A stretch of DNA of 64,000 nucleotides, from contig CASEHD010000003.1 of assembly GCA_949287655.1 (NCBI GenBank), forward strand, positions 161,349-225,348, in the 5' to 3' direction. Under the pieces are notes generated by a model, which was not told the origin of the DNA, searched no databases, and worked only from the letters and a program-made list of their open reading frames with translations. The translations under genes and the position numbers were made by a program. Below, piece after piece: positions 59,391 through 64,000 of the stretch (positions within the stretch are counted from its first letter, which is position 1; every line of letters starts with the position of its first letter). This DNA is from an uncultured Christensenella sp. GTDB lineage: Bacteria > Bacillota > Clostridia > Christensenellales > UBA3700.

Positions 59391-59572
59391 TAATCCCACA
59401 CGACAAACAGCCTTGCAGGTCCGCCGTTGATATTGCACTTAACAGGCTTGTCGTTTACTGATACATTGAAACTCTGATAAGGGTCGACCTGTATTTCTTG
59501 CACCGCTTCTCTTTTTGCAAGTTCGTTGACAAGGTCTGCCGTAGAAACTTTGAATAAATCTTGATTATTCAT
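59390..59572 (-). CDS. BC1881-family small phage protein
   Basis: A 60-residue protein (NNQDLFKVSTADLVNELAKREAVQEIQVDPYQSFNVSVNDKPVK) matching the BC1881 type, common near the repressor of Firmicute prophages. It is the first gene under the repressor-controlled leftward promoter. Start after GGAGG at 59572. Confidence 0.72.
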   Translation of the reverse strand: MNNQDLFKVSTADLVNELAKREAVQEIQVDPYQSFNVSVNDKPVKCNINGGPARLFVVWD

Positions 59573-59591
59573 AAACCCTCCGTAATGTGTG

Positions 59592-59606
59592 TTGCCATAT
59601 CGGCAA
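59592..59606. promoter_or_regulatory. Repressor operator O1
   Basis: TTGCCATATCGGCAA, a 15-bp palindrome with 5-bp arms, 33 bp centre to centre (about three helical turns) from O2. It lies downstream of the leftward early promoter. Confidence 0.75.
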
Positions 59607-59618
59607 CCTTGTAGTTTT

Positions 59619-59647
59619 ATTATATTGCCATTTTGGCAACTTGTCAA
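59619..59647 (-). promoter_or_regulatory. Leftward early (lytic) promoter with embedded operator
   Basis: Minus strand TTGACA (59642-59647), 17-bp spacer, TATAAT (59619-59624): both hexamers perfect. The spacer contains operator O2 almost exactly, so repressor bound there would block RNA polymerase. Confidence 0.85.
59625..59639. promoter_or_regulatory. Repressor operator O2
   Basis: TTGCCATTTTGGCAA, same arms as O1, filling the spacer of the early promoter. Confidence 0.8.
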
Positions 59648-59666
59648 TAGATTTTTATGCAATTTA

Positions 59667-59695
59667 TTGAAAATTTTTCAACTGTGCAATATTAT
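59667..59695 (+). promoter_or_regulatory. Promoter of the repressor gene
   Basis: TTGAAA (59667-59672), 17-bp spacer, TATTAT (59690-59695), overlapping an alternative TATAAT four bases on. Confidence 0.6.
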
Positions 59696-59717
59696 AATGA
59701 TATGGAGGGTTATGATT

Positions 59718-60338
59718 ATGAAACAAAAGACGAGAATTAAAGAATTGAGACTAAAACACGGCTATACTCAAAAACAAATGGCGGATTATTTAATTGTAGA
59801 TAAATCACGCATTTCTAAATGGGAAAACGATATAACGTATCCCTCACACGACCTTATAGAAAAATTGGCAAACTTATTTAATGTGTCAGTCGATTATCTG
59901 TTAGGGTATAGCGAAAATCCAAACCGCGACACGCTCCCTACGGCTACGGTAAAAATCCCTCTGCTCGGCAATATCGCCGCAGGACAGCCGATAGAAGCGA
60001 TTGAGAACGTCGAGGACTACGTGTATATATCCGAGGATATGGCACGGCGCGGTACGTATTTCGCGCTTAAAGTCAAGGGCAACTCAATGGAGCCGCGAAT
60101 ATACGAGGGCGATATAGCTATAATCCGTCATCAATCCACCGTGAATGGCGGAGAGATTGCGGCGGTAAAGGTCAACGGCGACGACGTAACGCTGAAAAAA
60201 GTTGAGTTTGTCAAGGACGGTGTAAAGCTGATCGGGCTTAATCCGTCGTTCACTCCTCTGTTTTATACTACTGCCGAGTGTGTGCAAAAGCCGTTGACAA
60301 TTCTCGGTAAACTCGTTGAAATAAGGAGTGCATTTTAA
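59718..60338 (+). CDS. CI/LexA-like phage repressor (HTH plus S24 peptidase)
   Basis: The 206-residue protein has an N-terminal HTH (about 8-42: RLKHGYTQKQMADYLIVDKSRISKWE) and a C-terminal S24 domain. A likely self-cleavage bond is A88-G89 (NIAAGQP), with nucleophile S123 (GNSMEP) and catalytic lysine K160. RecA filaments after DNA damage would trigger cleavage and prophage induction. The start at 59718 gives a 9-base spacing from GGAGG; an ATG at 59712 is too close. It likely binds O1 and O2. Its stop overlaps the integrase start (TAATG). Confidence 0.93.
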   Translation: MKQKTRIKELRLKHGYTQKQMADYLIVDKSRISKWENDITYPSHDLIEKLANLFNVSVDYLLGYSENPNRDTLPTATVKIPLLGNIAAGQPIEAIENVEDYVYISEDMARRGTYFALKVKGNSMEPRIYEGDIAIIRHQSTVNGGEIAAVKVNGDDVTLKKVEFVKDGVKLIGLNPSFTPLFYTTAECVQKPLTILGKLVEIRSAF

Positions 60339-61480
60339 TGAAGCTATCACAACCGCAACAGCTCGTCGCAAAAATACTTTTCGGTTTAGCGGACGACTAT
60401 AGGCAAGCGGAAAAAGAAAGAGCAGGATTACCCCCGAAAAAGGAGGTATCTATGAAATACAAAGGAATACAAATAAAGGTACGCACGGACGGAAGATATT
60501 ACGCGCGTTTTAAGGTCGAAAACGGCGTATATAAAGACGTTTACGGACGCACCCAGCAAGAGTGTTACAACAAGCTGAAAGCCCTTGTAAACTCGCCAAA
60601 GAAGCCGAAAAAGAAAGAAGCCCCGACCACGTTCGGAGAGTTCTTTGAGATGTGGTATAGGCAAGAGAAAGAGCCGTACTGCAAGACCTCTACTCTGCGC
60701 GGTTTTGTCAGTAAGCACAAAAACTACCTCGCAGGACTTGACCCGAGACCTTTAACGGACATTACCGCCGATGAAATTCGCGCGCTGATTGTCGGGATAA
60801 AATCGCCCAAAGTCGCAAAAGACGTGTACATTCTTCTCGCCGACATTTTCCGTAAAGCGGTACAGTACGATAAGGTCGAGCGTTCCGTAATGGACAAAGT
60901 CACCGTGCCCAAATACAAAGCCGAGCCGCGCCCTGCGTTTACCCGAGATGAAGAACGTGCGTTCGTTGCGGAAGCTGTCAAGTACGATTGCGCGGTTATG
61001 TGGTTTGCTATGTTGTACGAGGGTCTGCGAACGTCAGAAGCCCGCGCCCTCGCGCCGTGCGACATTCTCCCCGACCGGATTGTTGTTCGTCACTCCCTGG
61101 ACGGAGACGGCAACCTTGTCCCAACAAAGACAAACACCGTCCGCACCGTTCCTCTTTTCGCCGAATTCAAACCCTACGCGGACAAGTACCGCGGCAACAG
61201 CGCAACGCCTATCCTGGGTAAGGTCAACAAACACACGGGTCTGCGTGAGTACAAAGCCATTCAGAAGGCAACCGGCATCACGAAAGACGCGTACTCTCTC
61301 CGCCACACGTTCGTCACCCGTTGCGCAGAGGCGGGTATCAGCCCGAAACAGATCGCGCAGTGGGCGGGACACTCCGATATAACGACCACTTTGGCGACCT
61401 ACACAAACATAAATTCAGAGTTTGAGCGCGAGAACGTGACCCGCAAAAATGCGTTTGACACAAATTTGACACAAAACTGA
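60338..61480 (+). CDS. Prophage tyrosine integrase
   Basis: The 380-residue protein has an AP2-like arm-binding N-terminal domain (about 40-90: IQIKVRTDGRYYARFKVENGV), a core-binding domain (about 97-195) and a catalytic domain with R231, R322-H323 (SLRHTFV), H345 (WAGHSD) and nucleophile Y355. It integrates into tRNA-Leu next to it. An internal ATG at 60452 (residue 39) has a stronger ribosome site (AAAGGAGG, five bases), so the true product may lack the first 38 residues. The last codons overlap two arm-type DNA sites. Fused by TAATG to the repressor gene. Confidence 0.95.
   Translation: MKLSQPQQLVAKILFGLADDYRQAEKERAGLPPKKEVSMKYKGIQIKVRTDGRYYARFKVENGVYKDVYGRTQQECYNKLKALVNSPKKPKKKEAPTTFGEFFEMWYRQEKEPYCKTSTLRGFVSKHKNYLAGLDPRPLTDITADEIRALIVGIKSPKVAKDVYILLADIFRKAVQYDKVERSVMDKVTVPKYKAEPRPAFTRDEERAFVAEAVKYDCAVMWFAMLYEGLRTSEARALAPCDILPDRIVVRHSLDGDGNLVPTKTNTVRTVPLFAEFKPYADKYRGNSATPILGKVNKHTGLREYKAIQKATGITKDAYSLRHTFVTRCAEAGISPKQIAQWAGHSDITTTLATYTNINSEFERENVTRKNAFDTNLTQN
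61454..61474 (+). repeat. Arm-type integrase sites near attR
   Basis: TTTGACACAA at 61454-61463 and again at 61465-61474, within the end of the integrase gene and 95 bp from the core. The pair matches that near attL. Confidence 0.7.
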
Positions 61481-61568
61481 AAACAAAACGGAAAAATCAC
61501 CCGCGAAAAACGGGCATTTTCAGCCGAATATATACTGAAAACCGCCTAAAAATACACGGTAGCTAAGC

Positions 61569-61584
61569 CCCGGTAACCGCACCA
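61569..61584 (+). other. attR core
   Basis: CCCGGTAACCGCACCA, identical to the tRNA-Leu 3' end at 26744-26759. No other tRNA part is left here. Confidence 0.9.
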
Positions 61585-61612
61585 GTTAAAAGCTATGCCC
61601 TATGAGGCAAAA

Positions 61613-61650
61613 AAAACGGAGAGGAACTTCCTCCCCGTTCTTTTTTTTGC
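61613..61650 (+). terminator. Original host terminator of tRNA-Leu, now right of the prophage
   Basis: AACGGaGAGG / CCTCcCCGTT around AACTT followed by CTTTTTTT. Confidence 0.8.
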
Positions 61651-62137
61651 CATTTTGGGCAGCTTTTATGGTGCTTTTACTCGGGATAGTCCGAATTTGT
61701 GGTCACTCAAAGCAGAAAGCCGGAAAGAAAGATTAAGTGACTTTTGAGTGATTTTGCGGCTTGCATAAAGTTGGTGAGAATAGATAAGCATATCAGCGAA
61801 ACGCTCGCTTCGCTCGCTATTCCGTCACTCCCTTCGGTCGTTCCTTACACGTCCCTGTTATAAAGGGCGCGAACCGTGAGCCGTAAATAAACTTTGAATT
61901 TGAATACACTTTGCCGGCGAACGGTGCGGAAAATGCAAGTAATGACAATGCTTAACGCAACTGCTCTCTTTGCACTTTATTTTCGCGCAAGCGATAGCCC
62001 CGGGTTGTTTTGTTACCGGAAGCGATGCGTCCTCATCAGTCCGCTGACGACCTTTTCGGTCAGAAGATTATGTCGTTCTTGTTCAACGCTAAAACTCTTC
62101 CCGCCATACCGGCTAAGCCGATGGTTGATCCGCAAAA
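61651..62137. other. Host flank without a recognised gene
   Basis: No open frame here has a ribosome site or recognisable domain. A G/C-rich hairpin-like patch (CGCTCGCTTCGCTCGC, near 61803) and a mixed-composition stretch follow. It may be eroded coding DNA. Confidence 0.5.
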
Positions 62138-62182
62138 TAAAAAGCGCAAGCGGAATGCTTGCGCTTCGTTTATTTTGCGTTG
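62138..62182. terminator. Terminator of mscL
   Basis: AAGCGCAAGC / GCTTGCGCTT around ATTCC, followed on the minus strand by TTTATTTT; outer bases extend the stem to GCAAAATAAA. Confidence 0.8.
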
Positions 62183-62186
62183 TCAA

Positions 62187-62711
62187 TTAAGCATTGTTGC
62201 TATTGGACTTTTTAAGTTCTGCCAAAATCTCACGCAACAGCATCTCGCTTTCGCTCGGCTTGACCTCTTCGACGGGAGCGGGCTCTGCGGGAGCAGCCTC
62301 TTCGACAGGAGCTTCGGCAGCCTCTTCGGCAGCTTGCTCGTCCTTGTGAGCGACGGCTTCTTTCGCTTTTTCGCCGGCTTCCTTCATCTTGTTGAACGCC
62401 TTGACGATGAGGAAGAGTACGATCGCGGTGCAAAGGAAGGTAATGATCGCGCTGATGACTGCGCCCCAATCGAGAATGAGGGCGGCGGTGACGACGTTGC
62501 CCGATTCGTCAACGACGGCTTCGCGCAGCACGGTCTGAAGTGCGCCGGTATCGCCTGCGCCGGGGATCCAGTTGATGAGCGGAGTCAGAATGTTCTGGAC
62601 AAGGGCGGTGACGATCGCGGTGAAGGCAGAGCCAATGATCATACCTACGGCAAGATCCATGACGTTGCCCTTATTGATAAAAGCTTTAAATTCTTGCAAG
62701 AGCTTCTTCAT
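62187..62711 (-). CDS. mscL: Large-conductance mechanosensitive channel
   Basis: The 174-residue protein has the MscL start (LLQEFKAFINKGNVMDLAVGMIIGSAFTAIVTALVQNILTP in pattern). TM1 is at about 17-45, a periplasmic loop longer than usual lies at 46-77, and TM2 at about 79-103 (WGAVISAIITFLCTAIVLFLIVKAF). A long cytoplasmic tail rich in Ala/Glu/Pro (about 118-155) ends in a final helix bundle segment (EMLLREILAELKK). The tail is about 30 residues longer than in typical MscL. The channel opens at high membrane tension. Confidence 0.93.
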   Translation of the reverse strand: MKKLLQEFKAFINKGNVMDLAVGMIIGSAFTAIVTALVQNILTPLINWIPGAGDTGALQTVLREAVVDESGNVVTAALILDWGAVISAIITFLCTAIVLFLIVKAFNKMKEAGEKAKEAVAHKDEQAAEEAAEAPVEEAAPAEPAPVEEVKPSESEMLLREILAELKKSNSNNA

Positions 62712-62805
62712 GATGTACCTCTCAAATTTTATTTCATCAGGATATTACAATATAAAATCGCATATGTCAACTGAAATTGCACAAAATGTCGAATTTTGAC
62801 CAAAT

Positions 62806-63048
62806 TCAGCGCGTTTTGCGGCGAGGCAAACCGGACGACTTTTCGCCGTACATATCGCTATACAGGGCAACGACTGCCGGAAATCCAGGCGGATCATTAG
62901 CCGGTGCTTCTGTGACCGAAACGCTCACATTTGTCGCCTCGCTCAAATAGTCGTGACCGAGCGCATTTTGAAAAGTCATCGTATCGACAGGTACTCTTTC
63001 GAGCAATTTTGTAACCTCTACAAGTTCTATTGTTTGATTATATAACAT
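62806..63048 (-). pseudogene. Truncated copy of the phage tail gene start
   Basis: The first 38 residues (MLYNQTIELVEVTKLLERVP and onward to LSEA) match the 900-residue prophage tail protein with one change. The remaining 42 residues are unrelated and end in basic residues (LPRRKTR). The whole frame is 80 codons. It lies outside the attachment sites, so it is a relic of another related phage or of a moved module. The DNA match runs from about 62936 to 63140. Confidence 0.75.
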
Positions 63049-63095
63049 TGATTTTTCCTTTTTTCGGTGCTATACTTACCGCAGAGGACTTATTT
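63049..63095 (+). promoter_or_regulatory. Promoter of the second moron copy
   Basis: TTGATT, 17-bp spacer, TATACT, then AGAGGACTTATTT before the ATG. It is nearly the same as before copy 1. Confidence 0.65.
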
Positions 63096-63743
63096 ATGCA
63101 AACTTTAATAAATCTCTGCGGTAAATATAGAAAATGGATATACAGCGTTTTAACCGCCGCAATTTTATTGTTACTTTGTTTCCCTGTAAGAAAAATTTAT
63201 GCAGGAGCAGATATTCAAACCGGGACTTACTTATATGAACAACACCCGTATTTTCTTCGCGCCTTTTATTGGATAACTTCCGCAAAAAACTACTCTTTGA
63301 TTGAGCCTGTCTACCGTTCCGATTTTTGGTTTGAGTTGTTCTCTTTTATCGCTTTGATACTGTTTGTTGCTACTCTTATTCTGTTTTGGATACGTGAAGC
63401 GCGCAGAAAAAAAGGCTTATTTTCTTTACCCTTGCTTTTTGCCTTTATCTCGCATTTTTTGCTTTTATTCGGTGTAGGTATTTACCCCAACGAAACAGAA
63501 GCGCAGGTTGTTTTTATCTCTAACGTGACTTTTTACCTGTTTATCGTCCTTGTCTGCCTGTACGCTTTCGCTGTTCTGTTCGGTAAGCTGTACCCGCGTA
63601 TGCGCCCGAAAGTCGCAGAGATCGTGACAAAGGTTGCAGACAAGGTCAAGTCGCACAAGTCCAAAAATGAGCGCATAGAAGAACTCGAACGCCAAAACGC
63701 GGAAATGCAAAAACGGTTGGACGAGATAGAGCGTAAAAAATAG
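63096..63743 (+). CDS. Four-helix membrane protein with C-terminal coiled coil (moron, copy 2)
   Basis: A 215-residue paralogue of the product at 35035. The first 16 residues (MQTLINLCGKYRKWIY) and the last part (CLYAFAVLFGKLYPRMRP..., then a Lys/Glu-rich coiled coil) are nearly the same. The middle (about 17-145), with helices and the outward loops, is unlike copy 1. It has its own promoter and ribosome site (AGAGG). It stays outside the prophage next to a relic tail-gene start. The constant tail should lie in the cytoplasm. Function unknown. Confidence 0.8.
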   Translation: MQTLINLCGKYRKWIYSVLTAAILLLLCFPVRKIYAGADIQTGTYLYEQHPYFLRAFYWITSAKNYSLIEPVYRSDFWFELFSFIALILFVATLILFWIREARRKKGLFSLPLLFAFISHFLLLFGVGIYPNETEAQVVFISNVTFYLFIVLVCLYAFAVLFGKLYPRMRPKVAEIVTKVADKVKSHKSKNERIEELERQNAEMQKRLDEIERKK

Positions 63744-63905
63744 TATACAAAAATTTAAGACAATTCAAATTTAATTAATTTATTATCCTAATTTAATTTT
63801 TGCTCTCTGACAGGGCGAAAGATGTGCTGATACGCCTTTCTTCTCTCGCCGTCAGACTCAGGCAGGTTTTGTCGTTTCAAAAGAAAAACGACCTCGGTAT
63901 ATTGA
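63744..63905. other. A/T-rich stretch before the insertion sequence
   Basis: No gene is recognised. On the minus strand a short frame (SDGERRKAYQHIFRPVREQ) could be the end of a gene cut by the insertion sequence, but it is too short to judge. Confidence 0.4.
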
Positions 63906-64000
63906 TGTGCACCCCAAAAGTTAGACACTTTTGGAGGTGCATATTTTATGGCAAAAAAAGGGCAAAAGCAAAAGAAGTATAGCGTAGAGTTCAAGATATC
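63906..64000 (+). mobile_element. IS3-family insertion sequence, left end (runs off the window)
   Basis: The terminal inverted repeat starts TGTGCACCCCAAAAGTTAG, the common end of IS3-family elements in Firmicutes. It forms a near-palindrome with CTTTTGGAGGTGCA before the transposase start, which can fold in mRNA. Confidence 0.8.
63948..64000 (+). CDS. IS3-family transposase OrfA, first 17 codons
   Basis: MAKKGQKQKKYSVEFKI is the usual N-terminus of the helix-turn-helix OrfA of IS3-family transposases. GGAGG lies about ten bases upstream, within the inverted repeat. The rest is outside the window. Confidence 0.8.
   Translation, partial: MAKKGQKQKKYSVEFKI

Larger units (their letters stand above)
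26744..61584. mobile_element. Complete-looking tailed-phage prophage of 34.8 kb in tRNA-Leu
   Basis: The ends are set by a 16-bp direct repeat, CCCGGTAACCGCACCA, at 26744-26759 (within the tRNA) and 61569-61584. The integrase gene lies next to the right end. The element holds lysogeny control, replication and recombination genes, terminase, portal, capsid, connector and tail genes in standard phage order, mostly read leftward. Plus-strand genes are the repressor and integrase, a KTSC gene, a two-gene cassette at 46495-46988 and a moron at 35035. No endolysin, holin with known signature or long tape-measure gene was found, so full activity is uncertain. Confidence 0.95.

Noticed and set aside
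62033..62039. Hammerhead ribozyme core CUGAUGA on the minus strand
   Set aside because: The required GAAA and stems II/III do not follow; single short motif by chance.
62010..62774. 254-codon plus frame across mscL
   Set aside because: It is the antisense of mscL plus flanking DNA; no ribosome site.
63788..63994. 68-codon minus frame at the IS end
   Set aside because: Its start lies inside the transposase N-terminus and inverted repeat of the IS3 element; antisense artefact.

Overview
The window looks like a chromosome segment of a gut-type clostridial Firmicute (Bacillota, Clostridia) of roughly even base composition carrying an integrated tailed-phage genome. Evidence for the host is a T-box leader in front of thrS, a YtxC-like gene next to thrS, a clostridial one-chain PurL, a hexameric glutamate dehydrogenase, and an exosporium-type collagen-like protein. 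The exact genus cannot be read from the sequence.

Positions 1-26676 are host DNA. They hold the start of a GPH-type sugar symporter, a lone MazF/EndoA-type RNase gene preceded by an independent structured small RNA with its own promoter and terminator, nnr, recX and a YgiQ-type radical SAM gene. A purine biosynthesis cluster follows, transcribed leftward as purE-purC-purM-purN-purH-purD-purL. Then come gdhA, a WYL-domain regulator, thrS with its T-box, a YtxC-like gene, a DUF4838 lipoprotein, a collagen-like surface/spore protein broken by a 50-bp tandem duplication, a small membrane protein and mscS.

Positions 26744-61584 are a 34.8-kb prophage integrated in the 3' end of tRNA-Leu(GAG). A 16-bp core is repeated at both ends, and paired 10-bp arm-type repeats (TTTGACACAA) lie just inside each end. 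From the right: integrase, CI-like S24 repressor with two operator palindromes, a divergent early promoter, small regulatory genes, the recombination and replication genes (Gp157, Rad52-like annealing protein, HNHc nuclease, SSB, replisome organizer with embedded iterons), a circularly permuted cytosine methyltransferase and accessory genes. Next come an HTH-NUMOD4-HNH-sigma-like fusion, two tandem tyrosine recombinases, an ArpU/RinA-like regulator, terminase, portal, MuF-type minor capsid protein, a zinc-metallopeptidase cargo gene with a coupled small gene, scaffold, capsid, connectors, tail proteins, baseplate/fibre protein and three membrane proteins. No endolysin and no long tape-measure gene were recognised.

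Positions 61585-64000 are host flank with mscL. They also hold a second copy of a four-helix membrane 'moron' gene, together with the truncated start of the phage tail gene next to it, and the left end of an IS3-family element that runs off the window.

The most interesting candidates for undescribed biology are the small RNA-MazF locus, the two moron copies with constant ends and a replaced middle, the MuF-linked metallopeptidase/immunity-like pair, the HTH-HNH-sigma fusion beside paired recombinases, and the lack of recognisable lysis genes.
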